Positions 1 through 9,878 of a DNA stretch of 64,000 bases are shown here, piece after piece. The translations under genes were made by a program, and so were the position numbers. The stretch's first letter is position 1; each line of letters starts with the position of its first letter. Where the stretch lies: positions 5,456,001 through 5,520,000 of the forward strand of contig JAWUZG010000159.1 in assembly GCA_036785705.1 (NCBI GenBank), in the 5' to 3' direction. The DNA comes from Acanthornis magna (taxonomy: Eukaryota > Chordata > Aves > Passeriformes > Acanthizidae). The notes below the pieces were generated by a model that saw only the letters and a program-made list of their open reading frames with translations, was not told the DNA's origin and made no database searches.

Positions 1-3000
1 TTTTGGAAAAATATGGTTTTGGCTCTTAAGGTTACTTATTTCTCACATGGATCTTGCTTTTCCATTGCATTTTATGAATTTATCCTCAGTGCTGCACTGT
101 AATGATATAACTAATGCTGGAGCATTGCAGTGACGAATAAAAGGAAAGATTTAAATGTGACTGCACAGGCAAATGCCTGACTTCTGGTCTGGCACTGAGC
201 AAAATTACGTTACAATCCCAGACTATCCAGAGCAGACTGATGTGCCCATGTCCTTCACACTGTCCAAGGTTCTCAGATGATCTCAGAGCTCCCGTGTGTC
301 CCTTCCCATGGCTGAAGAGCCTGAGGCCCAGGGAGCAGCCTTGGCTCTCCCTGAAATTTTATGGCAAACCCAGGAAGTGAAGGGAGATCTCGCAGTTCCA
401 GACTCATCCTGGAGCCGTCAGAGGTGTCTCCAGGGAAAACATAAAAAGAAGTGGAAAAAAGCTGATCATTGACGGAATACAGGAGCCAAAATCAACAGCA
501 GTGTGTTCTGGAAGTGTCCCACAGATGAGCAGCGCTCGCTGCTGGGACAGAAGCTCTGACAAATGCATTGGGCTGGAGGCTGGATGGTGTCATTACAAAG
601 AACAGGGTGAAGCATTTAAGTTAGCTGATGTACTTTTAATTTTACAAGCCCATCTGGGATGACTTCAATTATTTGTTCTTAAATCATGGTGGAAAAATGC
701 CGATTATTCTTAAAGCCACATGAGTCGTTCAGATGAAATGGGGATGGTGGTAAACAGAGCATTTTTAAACCAGCATCGACTTGCAAACAGTTATTTTTTT
801 CTTTATTTCTAAAGAAGGCCAGGAAGATGTGTGAACTTGCAGCAGCCTGCACCTGAAACTGGAGCCTTTATCCACCAAAGCTTTGCGAACTTGTAAAAAC
901 TCCCCCTAGAACAAGCTGATTCACGGGGTGAGGGCGGGCTGCCTCTTCCACAGCTCCAGAGCAACCTGGGCACCTCGTTTTGGTCGTGCCATTGCTCAGG
1001 CCACCCCACCTGCTGTCCCTGAGCCTGGGGGTGATGCCGTGCCCAGCTGTGAAAGGCAAAGCTGTGCTTGCTGCGGCAGAGATTGCAGAGAAGGACCCCC
1101 CACTCCTGCCACGGAAGAATAATTCCTCACTTAGAGCTGCATTTACCTCTTGAGACTCTTTAAGGATGTCCCAACCATCTTAAAACCCAACAATTCTGTA
1201 TCAAACGTGAACTATGGCCACGTCCACGTGGCTGATGAGCTCGGCAGCGGTGGCAGGGCTGGTGCTGCCAGCTGGGAGCTCACATGACATGGGGACACGT
1301 GCAGTCTTCACCTTGACTTATTTATGGCAGTGCTATGTGTTTTAAGTGCAAAGGATGTTAGTTGCAAGCTGGAAGGTGTAGATAAGCTTCCAGCCACCTT
1401 TTCTGGCCAGTCAAGCAAGGTCCTTTGGAAAAGCATCTCTGATATTCAACTGCCAAGTGTTTAAAACATGATATAAAGATATATTTCCAGATAAGTAATA
1501 ATAAAAGTGGGTTGATTGATAAAGCGTATCAATTTGTCTTCAGAGTTTTGACCTGGATTTACTGATTTAACCTGGATTTTGACCATGTGTGTGCCTGGAT
1601 TTAACTTTCTCGATGGCCTCTCTGGGGTAGGCAGGCCCAGTGTCCCTGTAACAGGGGTAATGTTTCTTCACTTTTTCACAAAGCATTTCTAAAAGTTTCA
1701 CTGCCACAAAAGAAATTGAGCCCCCAGAACCAACCTGAACGAATCAGGATTATCTCTCCTGCGTTACCAATGTGGAAACTGAGGCAGGGAACAAAATATA
1801 AAAATTGGATCAGAAATTCCTTATCGTCAGTTCTAGCACAGATTTTTTTTTCAGGTAATTGTCCCTAATCTCCCTGCACACCAAGCCCCACCTCTGGTGC
1901 CACCCTGGTGCCTTCCCCTGCCTTTGGGAATGGCACTTGTTGGATAATTCACGTCTGCCCAGCGCTGGAAGCACAAACTTCTCCAAGCTCGTTTCTCTCC
2001 AAGCCACACGATCCTCTTCCGTGTTTCCTTTGGATTAGTAATTGTTGGGAGTCACCATCTGTCGAGTGGCAAAGAGTAAAAGATTAAACAACCTGGCAAT
2101 TCCTTGTTCCTTCTCTCCAGGCATTTTCACAGGACTGGATGGGGCTGCAGGAGTAAAGCACAGGCTGGTATTTAGCATTAGTTTGTGGCAGTCATGTAAA
2201 AATAAATTCCTTTTGGGGGGAGGGAAATAAAGATTAAACCTTACCAGTGAGTGCCACTGTCTCTGACCCAAATTTTGAGACCATCCATCTTCTGTGATTG
2301 CTTCAGCTTTGTAGGAGCAGGATTTCTGCAGATCAGTTGCCTGTCCCCACCTCGGTGCATCTTCCCGGCAGCATCTCTGGGGAATGCAGGCCCAGCTGGG
2401 GACTCTTCAGATACTCCCAAATCCTAAATCAGAGCTATCAACAGTTATGGGGAAATGTGCTTTCTTAGAAGATAACTGAAGCTGCCTTTATCTCCCAGTA
2501 ACAGGATTCACCAAGTATTATAGCAGCTACTTTGCACCACTGTAGTTAAGCTTGTTTCAGCATTTTCATTATAAACCTTTGTTTTCACAGGTTTATTTCC
2601 CAGGGAAAAAAAAAAAAAATCTGTCTTGACTAAAGCTTGGCACACTGAGCCCTCAGGGAGAGATGATTTTTTTTTCTTTTACCTGTCTTGCAGTGAATGG
2701 GGTCACTCCATTTTACAGCGTGTGGTTTGAAACAAAAGTGGGAATGTGTCTGGAATAGCTCCTGAGCTCTGAGCAGCACCACTGGCACCACCATGGGAGC
2801 TAATGGTAGAATTTTCACTGAGTTCAGCCATGGCCAGACTGGCCCTGACAGGTCTTCCCCCCACATTTCTTTTCCAATCTTTCCCATTTTCCTGTCTGAA
2901 ATGCTGCACCGGGAGCTGGCTGTGAGAAGTGAGGCTGAAGCCCTGTGGCTCAGTGCTGTGGGGCTGGGGCTGAAGGGGTCCCCACAGCTGGGTGGGCGTT

Positions 3001-3232
3001 GTGGGGTGAGCCTGACTCTCAGGTGCTTTTCCAGCAGCATACACAAATCCAGCTTTTGGAGCTACACAAATCCAGGTGCTTTTGGAGCTGATCTGCAAAA
3101 CCTCTGCCAGGTCCTGGTGGAGGCTGGGAGTAGGACATGCCACTGGACCCACCTGGGTGGCTCTGGGAATGGGGGGCTCAGTGCAGGTGGTACCTTAAAG
3201 ATCCACTGTGGGTGGGTGGCTGCGCGAGTGTG
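1..3232. other. Upstream intergenic region, no gene recognised
   Basis: I see no splice-linked coding sequence, RNA gene or clear mobile element here. Open frames on both strands are short, low in complexity or start at arbitrary points, and none resembles a known protein. The sequence is mixed AT/GC with a few AT-rich stretches, for example around 1450-1540 and 2560-2620. It lies upstream of the PMEPA1 CpG island and could contain distal regulatory DNA, but nothing in it proves that. Confidence 0.6.
1515..1533. repeat. Short perfect inverted repeat in an AT-rich patch
   Basis: ATTGATA and TATCAAT form perfect 7-bp arms around a 5-bp spacer. The surrounding 80 bases are AT-rich and also contain an AGATAAG (GATA-type) motif just upstream. 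The arms resemble homeodomain or CUT-type half sites. The observation is direct; any regulatory role is inference. Confidence 0.4.
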
Positions 3233-3620
3233 ACTGGAGCATCTCTTATGAGGAAAGGCTGAGAGAGTTGGGCCTGTTCAGCCTCAGGAAGAGATGATTG
3301 AGAGGAGACCTCACCAATGTGTGTAAATATCTAAAGGAGGGGTGCCAAGGGGGTGGACCGGGCTCTGCTCCGTGGTGCCGAGCCATAGGACAAGAGGCAA
3401 TGGGCAGAAACTGATGGCCAGGAATTATCCATCAGAACACGAGGAAGAACTTCTTTCCTGTGCAGGTGAACGAGCACTGAACAGATTGCTCAGAGAGGGT
3501 GTGCAGTCTCCCTCACTGGAGATATTCCAGAGCAGTCGGACACAATCCTGTGCCCGGTGCTCTGGGATGACCCTGCTGGAGCAGGGAGGTGGGACACAGG
3601 TGACCCTCTGTGGTCCCCGC
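3233..3620 (+). mobile_element. CR1-type LINE, 3'-end fragment
   Basis: The stretch opens with the phrase typical of the CR1 3' end (a GAGCATCTCTTATGAGGAAAG-like start, then GAGAGAGTTGGGCCTGTTCAGCCT). It continues through the familiar order: 'gaggagacctca', 'aaatatctaaaggaggg', 'gacaagaggcaatgggcag', 'aggaagaacttctttcctgt', 'gaacagattgctcagagaggg', 'ggagatattcca' and 'gaccctgctggagcaggg'. It is in + orientation and 5'-truncated, as most CR1 copies are. It decays before the usual terminal 8-bp repeats. CR1 is the dominant LINE of birds and other sauropsids, which supports the host assignment. It abuts the CpG island of PMEPA1. The downstream boundary is approximate. Confidence 0.88.
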
Positions 3621-3709
3621 AGCCTGACCCGCTCGGCGGTTCTGGGGGTCCGGGGGTCCCGCACCCCCCGGGAGCTGCCGCCGCCCCGCCTGGGCGCTGC
3701 CCCGGTGCG

Positions 3710-3872
3710 GGGAAGGGAAGGGAAGGGAAGGGAAGGGAAGGGAAGGGAAGGGAAGGGAAGGGAAGGGAAGGGAAGGGAAGGGAAGGGAAGGGAAGGGAAG
3801 GGAAGGGAAGGGAAGGGAAGGGAAGGGAAGGGAAGGGAAGGGAAGGGAAGGGAAGGGAAGGGAAGGGAAGGG
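3710..3872 (+). repeat. (GGGAA)n pentanucleotide array, about 32 copies
   Basis: This is a near-perfect tandem of GGGAA over 163 bp, all purine on the + strand. Runs of three G separated by AA meet the usual G-quadruplex pattern. The purine/pyrimidine strand asymmetry also permits triplex (H-DNA) structures. Every unit contains GGAA, the ETS-family core. It sits about 20 bp upstream of the CRE and roughly 480 bp upstream of the PMEPA1 start codon. Arrays of this kind vary in copy number, so the assembled length may not be exact. Confidence 0.95.
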
Positions 3873-3889
3873 CAGTCCCCGTCTGGCGC

Positions 3890-3897
3890 TGACGTCA
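3890..3897. promoter_or_regulatory. Full palindromic cAMP response element
   Basis: TGACGTCA is the perfect 8-bp CREB/ATF palindrome. It lies between the GGGAA array and a GC box in the CpG island, so it is well placed to act in the PMEPA1 promoter. Function is inferred from position and motif only. Confidence 0.65.
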
Positions 3898-3946
3898 CGG
3901 TCCCGCCCGCGGCGGCGGCGGCGCGGCCGCGTCCCCGTGGCCGTGA

Positions 3947-4280
3947 ATGAGCGCGGGGGGCGGGAGCGGAGCGGAGCGGGAGCGGGCGGGCCGCGCTCCC
4001 ACCGCGCTCCCACCGCGCCGCGCCCCACAAAAGTGCGGGGCTGCCGCGGCCGGGCCCAGCGCTGCCGCTTCCCGGGCCGGAGGGGCGCGGAGCAGCCGCG
4101 GGGCCGAGCGGAGCCGCTGCCGGGGGCGCTGCGCCGCGCCGGGTTTTTTATTTCCAATTTCTGATCGCAGCTGCATTTCCCTCCCTCCGCCCCCCCGCGC
4201 CGAGGAGGAGCCCCGGCTTTATGTGGTGCTGCCCGGGGAGCGCTCGGCGGCCGGGAAGTTCTTTGTGTCGCCGTCGCCTT

Positions 4281-4312
<32 letters not shown>

Positions 4313-4351
4313 CCTCTTTTTTTTTTTTTTTTTTTTTTGGTGTGTGTTTAA
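3947..4351 (+). other. Upstream open reading frame ending on the PMEPA1 start
   Basis: An ATG at 3947 opens a 134-codon frame whose TAA stop (4349-4351) directly abuts the PMEPA1 ATG at 4352, so the two frames are in phase and contiguous. The predicted peptide is Arg/Ala/Gly-rich, then poly-Phe from the T tracts, and does not look like a real protein. The in-frame stop shows that PMEPA1 cannot begin further upstream on this contiguous sequence. Whether the uORF is in the mRNA depends on the unmapped start site. Confidence 0.45.
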
Positions 4352-4373
4352 ATGTATAACTTCATGGGGCTGA
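4221..4373 (+). other. Short uORF overlapping the PMEPA1 start codon
   Basis: An ATG at 4221 (weak context, T at -3 and T at +4) opens 50 codons that run through both T tracts and stop at TGA 4371-4373, past the PMEPA1 ATG and in a different frame. An overlapping, out-of-frame uORF is expected to reduce initiation at the main ATG, whose own context is weak. Its presence in the transcript is likely if transcription starts in the GC-rich core upstream, but this is inference. Confidence 0.45.
4284..4338 (+). repeat. Two long T tracts in the 5' leader (29 T, CCTC, 22 T)
   Basis: A run of 29 T (4284-4312), four pyrimidine bases (CCTC) and a run of 22 T (4317-4338) end 13 bases before the PMEPA1 ATG. 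No AG follows before the ATG, so this is not a splice-acceptor tract for exon 1. In RNA it would be a long U-rich element suited to PTB- or Hu-type proteins. Exact lengths may be affected by sequencing or assembly. Confidence 0.85.
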
Positions 4374-4454
4374 ACAGCACGGCCGTAGCTATTCAGCCCA
4401 ATGTGTCCTGCACATGCAACTGCAAAAGGTCTTTGTTCCAGAGCATGGAGATCA
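4352..4454 (+). CDS. PMEPA1: PMEPA1 coding exon 1 (residues 1-34 and first base of 35)
   Basis: This exon encodes the N-terminal segment of PMEPA1, a single-pass membrane protein that limits TGF-beta signalling by sequestering receptor-activated SMADs and recruiting NEDD4-family ubiquitin ligases. The start MYNFMGLNST matches the human long isoform in pattern: a Met at position 5, then NST, then NVSCTCNCKRSLFQSMEI. N8-S-T and N17-V-S are potential N-glycosylation sites, and the CTCNC cluster (C20, C22, C24) is conserved. I chose 4352 because a TAA stop lies immediately before it in frame; Met5 (4364) is an alternative start. The exon ends ATC-A before a perfect GTAAGT donor at 4455, and the split codon completes as ACG (T35) with exon 2. 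Identification is from recalled similarity to mammalian PMEPA1 and is strong. Confidence 0.95.
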
Positions 4455-4789
4455 GTAAGTACTCGTCCTGCTGCTCCCGGGGAGGGTGCGGGAGGTGCCC
4501 GCGGGTGCGGGAGTGCCCGGCGGCCCCGCCGCGGGCGGGGAAGTTCCGCGGGGGCTCCCGGGACCCTCGGCTGCGATGCGCGTTCCCGGAGTGCTTTCCT
4601 CCCCCTCCTGCGAGCCCTGCTGCTCTCTCATCTGTTGCGGCTGGGCTGTCGGTGCGGCTGTGGCTCGGGCGGGCCGGGCTGGCGGAGCTGCCGGGCTCAG
4701 CCTCCCGCGGCCGCTCCCCGCCGGCACCGGGCTGAGATCCGCGCTCTTCCCATCGCGGCTCCATCACCGCCCGCGGCTCGCCCTTCCCC

Positions 4790-5373
4790 GCCGTGCCCCG
4801 GTGCGGTGCCCCGGTGCCGTGTCCCGGGGCCGTGTCCCGGTGCCGTGTCCCGGTTCCGTGCCCCGGTGCGGTGCCCCGGTGCCGTGTCCCGATGCCGTGC
4901 CCCGGTGCGGTGCCCCGGTGCCGTGTCCCGGTGCCGTGTCCCGGTGCCGTGTCCCGGTGCGGTGCCCCGGTGTCGTGTCCCGGTGCGGTGCCCCGGTGCC
5001 GTGTCCCGGTGCGGTGCCCCGGTGCCGTGTCCCGGTGCCGTGTCCCGGTGCCGTGTCCCGATGCCGTGCCCCGGTGCCGTGTCCCGGTGCCGTGTCCCGG
5101 TGCAGTGCCCCGGTGCCGTGTCCCGGTGCCGTGTCCCGGTGCCGTGTCCCGGTGCGGTGCCCCGGTGCGGTGCCCCGGTGCCGTGTCCCGGTGCCGTGTC
5201 CCGGTGCCGTGTCCCGGTGCGGTGCCCCGGTGCCGTGCCCCGGTGCCGTGTCCCGGTGCAGTGCCCCGGTGCCGTGTCCCGGTTCCGTGCCCCGGTGCCG
5301 TGCCCCGGTGCCGTGTCCCGGTGCAGTGCCCCGGTGCCGTGTCCCGGTGCCGTGCCCCGGTGCCGTGCCCCGC
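4790..5373 (+). repeat. 13-bp GC-rich minisatellite, about 45 copies
   Basis: The tandem unit is close to CCGGTGCCGTGTC, with variants in which GCCGTGTC becomes GCGGTGCC, TTCCGTGC or GCAGTGCC. Because 13 is not a multiple of 3 and the unit has no stop codons, all six frames are open over hundreds of bases, which produces large artificial reading frames. Each unit has about two CpGs, so the array extends the CpG island. It starts about 335 bp downstream of the exon 1 donor. The complementary strand has a GGG run in most units. Confidence 0.95.
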
Positions 5374-7329
5374 GCCTTGCCCTCCTGCGGCGGTGATGCT
5401 GCGGCCCCCGAGCCTCCCCCGGGGCTCCGCACTGCCCCCGTGTAAATCACCCTCGCCCCGGTACCGGGGGCACCGCCGGCCGGACACCCGAGTAGGGCTT
5501 GGTTTGGGGAACCTGTTTCCCCCGTCTCCAGCCCCTCGGGGCTTTTTGTTCCGAAGGGCGATTTGGGTTTTTTCATTAGTATTTTTCAACTCTCGCAGAG
5601 TAGCAGTGAGGGCAGTGCCTGACCTAAATATCTGCCACTTCTCTGTGTGCTCTTTCCCTCTTGGAAATGAAGTGCACGGAGGTGAGAGGGAAGGAATATT
5701 GCTGCTGAGGGGAGAGGAATGAGTTGGGCTCTTTGGCAGTTTTGAGCAAATGGTATTTTCTGTAAAGGGAAGGTTCTCAAGGCATCCCAGAGCGGGAGGG
5801 TTGTGAGGATTGTACCCTGCTTAGCACCCTGTTTAGTGCCGTGAAATCCAAACCCTGCGCAGACTAATGCAAAATGGCCCAAAAGGAAAACTTGGGAAAG
5901 AGTCTGGATTTTGCATATATTCCTGGCACTGCGACGGGGCAGGCTGGCGCTCGGTGCGTGCAGGGAGAGCCAGCTGAGCTGTGCCTGTTTCTGCTAGCAC
6001 AGGATCTGCCCCGTTACCTCCAGCGGGGCTGCAGAGCATCTGTCCCTTGGTATTTTGGATGGCTTTTGTCCAGTGTCATCTGCCTTCTCCTTCTCCAGTT
6101 TCATCGTTGTTTAATTCAGGTGTCTGAGTCCCGGAGAAGGTCTGCAGGCATTTGTATACCGGGTACTAAAATGTGTTCATTCTGAATTTTAGCATAAACC
6201 ATACCCTTTGTACTGTATGCACTTTTAATCTTGATTTAATCTCATTCGTGTTCAGACAAAACTAAGCTGGATTTGCCTGATTTTATTAACACTACCGGTA
6301 CTGAATAGACCATTATTCTTCCCTGACTTTAACAGGCCGGGCTAGATGTGCATACCAATAGCAGTGTATAAATAATGAAGATACAGTTCTTTTTTGTGTC
6401 AGCCAGTTGGTGAACATAAACTGTGTCCCACAGAATCCTAAGGATGAGAGACTTTACTTTGTGTCTGATCAAGGCTCCTGGTTATGATAAAAGTTGTGAA
6501 TTAAAATGTGTAACATCTTTTGAAGAAAAGGCTTCTATTCCAGTCTTAACTCTTGGCATGAGGTTTTGTTGGAACAACTCAGGCTTTTAATTTCACTCCT
6601 TGACTTTTTAGAAATAGCATAGTTTATAATTTTTTCCCCCATTTTTTTCAGCGTATGAAAGGCTTGGTAAGAAGCAGGTGCTGCTTAAGGATGGGGGGTG
6701 TGAGAGGCTGGAGACAGTGAATTACACCGGAGGAGACCTTGCCTGATTTCGGATGGGTGTCGCGGGAGCCTCATGCCTGATGCTCCTGAGGTCCTTCCCT
6801 GGCTTGTCCCCTGCCCCCTGTTAGCTCTGGGGCCCTGACACTCAGGTGTTGAGTTCGCTTTAGCTCCTGGGAGCCTTGGACTGATCTCCCTTACTGCTGC
6901 TCTCCCTTATTTCATGTTGGTGTAGGTTTCTTATCACCGACGTTATTATTTATTTCCTGCTGATGGCAAGCAGCATTCGCTCACCTCTGTGCTACAGGAG
7001 AGCTTTGATGGCACTGCAGGGGCTGTTACCTGATCGCTTTCTCCACCTGGCTCCGGTGGAAAGGACAGAGCTGAGCCTCCCTGAGATAAATTCACTCTAC
7101 AGCGTTTTTCCTCCTCCAGTCGCTTGGTTTTTTGTATCTTTCTGATACGACTTTGAGGGAACCGCGGAGCAGCTACCACCAGATGCTCTTAAATTTTTCA
7201 GCCAAAAGTTGCCAGGCAGGAACGCTTCAGGAAAGCAGCACAGGGAGGAACATGCAAACTCCACTGATTTATAACTCTCTAAATAGGTTCACTGTCCAAG
7301 CGATGCCCAAACCCCTTTTCCTCGCAGGC
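5374..7329 (+). other. Intron 1 segment, no feature seen
   Basis: This is unique sequence. CpG density drops after about 5480. Between roughly 6180 and 6640 the sequence is AT-rich and of high complexity, as conserved non-coding DNA often is, but only an alignment could show conservation. No coding exon or mobile element is recognised. Confidence 0.5.
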
Positions 7330-7880
7330 TTTATTCCGTATGGCGGCTGCGGCGCTGCGGTGGAGGAAGCAGCTGGTTTCTGTGTGTGGCGCTCCCAGAT
7401 TAGGATTATAAAAGGGCTTTTTGGGGGCGGGGGCGCGAGTCTCGCCCGCCGCCGGGCTGCAGTGCCAATATGCCGGGCGGTGCTAAGCAGCCAGACGTCT
7501 GCGGCAGTGGGCTCTAATCGCCTCGGCTGGGTGAAGGAGGTCAGGGGTGACCGGCGTGGCGGAAGAGGCTGTAAATAACTAATTATTTGGCACGGGGAGC
7601 GGAGCGAGGTGCCGTGCCTGCCTCCCCACCGGGCACCGGCACCTGCCCGCTGCGGCCATGCCGTGGGCACCTGGGCATCGCTGCCGGAGGTGCGAGGGCA
7701 GCTCTCTCCGGGCTGGGTGGCTCTCGGCACAGGCTTTGCTCATGTGGACGCTTTGCTCGTGCAGGAGCGTTATCCGAAGCGTTTGTGATTTTTGGGAGGT
7801 GTCGTTGCATCCCCCGGAGGAGTCGAGGCCGTTCCCCCTTGGCCGCAGCGCCGTGTCCGGCCGGGCCGAGTAAACCGTGA
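7330..7880. promoter_or_regulatory. Second CpG-rich block inside intron 1
   Basis: CpG density rises again about 3 kb into intron 1, with GGCGGCTGCGGCGCTGCGG near 7340 and a GC-box-rich core at 7425-7465 (GGGGGCGGGGGCGCG, then CCGCCGCCGGG). It carries the palindrome CAGACGTCTG at 7492-7501. Intragenic CpG islands often mark alternative promoters or enhancers. Mammalian PMEPA1 has a shorter isoform with a different first exon, so an internal promoter is expected somewhere in this intron. No first exon can be fixed here. Confidence 0.5.
7492..7501. promoter_or_regulatory. Back-to-back CAGAC palindrome (SMAD-type half sites)
   Basis: CAGACGTCTG is a perfect 10-bp palindrome made of two SMAD half sites (CAGAC and GTCTG) joined head to head, inside the second CpG-rich block. 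CAGAC is the MH1-domain contact sequence of SMAD3/4. Function is inferred. Confidence 0.4.
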
Positions 7881-9878
7881 GAGCGGGTTCCTGTCCGAGC
7901 CAAGACTTCTAGGTTTTCACATTCTTTAGTTCAATAACAAACCAAATGCATATGGCTCAAACAAGGATCTCATCTCCTCTCCACTTCCACACTGCTTTTC
8001 TCACAAATGCATTTCTTTCCTGACACTGTCATCGGCAGTTATGCCTTATTCCAGGGCACAGTGGATAAGAACCACGTGCTTCTTTATTCCCCCTAAAGTT
8101 GTCCTCATGGAGAGAAGCCAGGGCTGCTCCCGGGGTTCCAACAACACAGACAGTGCTTGCACAGAGGATGTTCAGTTTGTGGCATCTCAGTTTGACTTCA
8201 GCCAAACCGGGGACTTCCCTGTGTCTGGCTCTGGCCGTGTGTCTGTGACAAGCTCCACTCTTTTCTGAGATCAGCGTCCCGAGGTGCAATTCCAGAGGAG
8301 CAGAGCACGGGTGGGTTTTGCTTGTCGTGGCCCTAGAGCTGTCTGTGGTGCCCTTGGCCACCCCAGGGGACCTGGACACTCTGCAGTCCCAGCCCTGCAT
8401 GTCCCACCTCTCGTACCCAAGGAAAGGCCTGATTCCTTGAGCCTGGAGAGCACAGGGGTCTTTGTTAAAATTACAGTTTATTTGGTGCCCTCAGGTAGTG
8501 ATTTTAACTTTAGTGTTTTATAATCGATGTCAAATGGGAGAATGAAATGACACAGAAGAGGAAATGCAGGGAAAGTAGCGAAACTTTGTTTTTTCCTGTG
8601 GGTGAACACCTGGATTGTGCTGTGCTGCACAGCGGGACCGGCACACGGCACCAGGGGTGATCCTGTACAATCGGAGGTGATCATTTATAATGTGGAGACA
8701 AGACAGGGCTCTTTCTTCCTTTTCAGTCGGTGTTTTCAGAGGAGGGTGTTTGCTGCAGTGAGTCCTGTTCCCTTCTGCCATGGAGGCATCCCCCACCCCC
8801 TGAATGTTTGCGTTGGTTTGTTTGGTAGTGTGTTTTCAGATCCTGCTTGTGAGAGGACTGGCACTGAAGGGTGTTGTGGGGAACAGCAACCATAAAGCCA
8901 GAAATTCCTAAGGTGGGGGTCTGGGATCACCTCTAAATTTTTGGGATATTGAATTAGCTGCTACCACTGCTTTCTTTGCAAATGGAGAACAGGGCACCTA
9001 CAAACATATGTTCTTCCTTTTATTTCCTGTTGCTCACAAAATATACTAATATTTTTAGATTTCCCAGACTGGAGTTGGTGGTTTGATAAATCCAGTTTTA
9101 TAATGAATTTGTAAACCTAAATTATAAGTGGAGAGACATGAGGAGACCTTTCCAAGGGAAGTACCAAACTACATGGTGTCACTAATAGAGGGTAATTACA
9201 ATCCAGCTCCTTTCCTCAGTAACTCATTGTACCGTCATGTCTGTCCGTGTTGTTTCATCCAGGTAGCAGCAGCCGTCAGAATTTGCTAAGCCTAATTAGT
9301 GGAAAAAAAAAAAGGTCATTTATTTGCAGTGGTGTCTCATGTAAAAACTGCCAACCAGTTTGCTTCCTGGAGGGAGATCCCGTACTGGTGTGTGGTTTGT
9401 CTTATCAGATCCCTCCCGTTCTCTGGTACACGGTGCATCTGCTCCTGGCAGGTTTCATCAGAGTGATAAAGCCTGGCTGGAGAGCTCATGAGGAGAGAGG
9501 TACAAGGGCCACTTCTCTGCAATTAAGTGGAAACTCTGTTCACACCATGAGCACAGTCCCAGACGTCCATAAAGCACAGGAATCATTGATGTCGACGGGG
9601 ATGTTTTTATGCAGAGCGCAGGAAGTGTTCTTCCTGTCTGTGGGGCTGAATTGCTGGGTGATTATTTTATAACCATTTGGGGTGGCAGAGGTAGGTCACT
9701 CGGGCAGGTCCCAGGTGAGGAAGGGCGGCACAGACCTGCTCCTGTATGCTCCGACTGCGAGCGGCTGGCTCTGGCACAGGGAGGAACAGGGAGCATTTCT
9801 GTGGCAGCAGGATCTGAGCCCTCATCCCCATCTTCAGAGCTGATCAGTGGCTGCTGTGTCGCTGCTTCCTTGCTGCAG
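7881..9878 (+). other. Intron 1 segment, no feature seen
   Basis: This is unique intronic sequence with mixed composition. It contains no recognisable exon, repeat family or RNA gene. Open frames are short and lack splice-site support. Confidence 0.5.

Larger units (their letters stand above)
3620..5480 (+). promoter_or_regulatory. PMEPA1: CpG island and promoter region of PMEPA1
   Basis: CpG dinucleotides become dense just after the CR1 fragment and stay so through exon 1 into the start of intron 1, partly because of a CpG-containing 13-bp repeat. The core between 3880 and 4260 carries a full CRE, GC boxes (CCCGCCC near 3902, GGGCGG near 3957) and no convincing TATA box. This is the usual architecture of a CpG-island promoter with dispersed start sites. 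The transcription start cannot be fixed from sequence; I infer it lies between about 3900 and 4200. Confidence 0.8.

Noticed and set aside
3342..4157. Reading frames of about 200 codons with Gly-Arg-Glu-Gly-Lys or Ser-Leu-Pro-Phe repeats
   Set aside because: They are translations of the GGGAA array joined to CR1 and CpG-island sequence.
4393..5722. Several long reading frames (up to about 400 codons) on both strands
   Set aside because: They are products of the 13-bp stop-free minisatellite. The peptides are simple period-13 repeats (for example RCRVPVPCPGAVP) with no protein family behind them.
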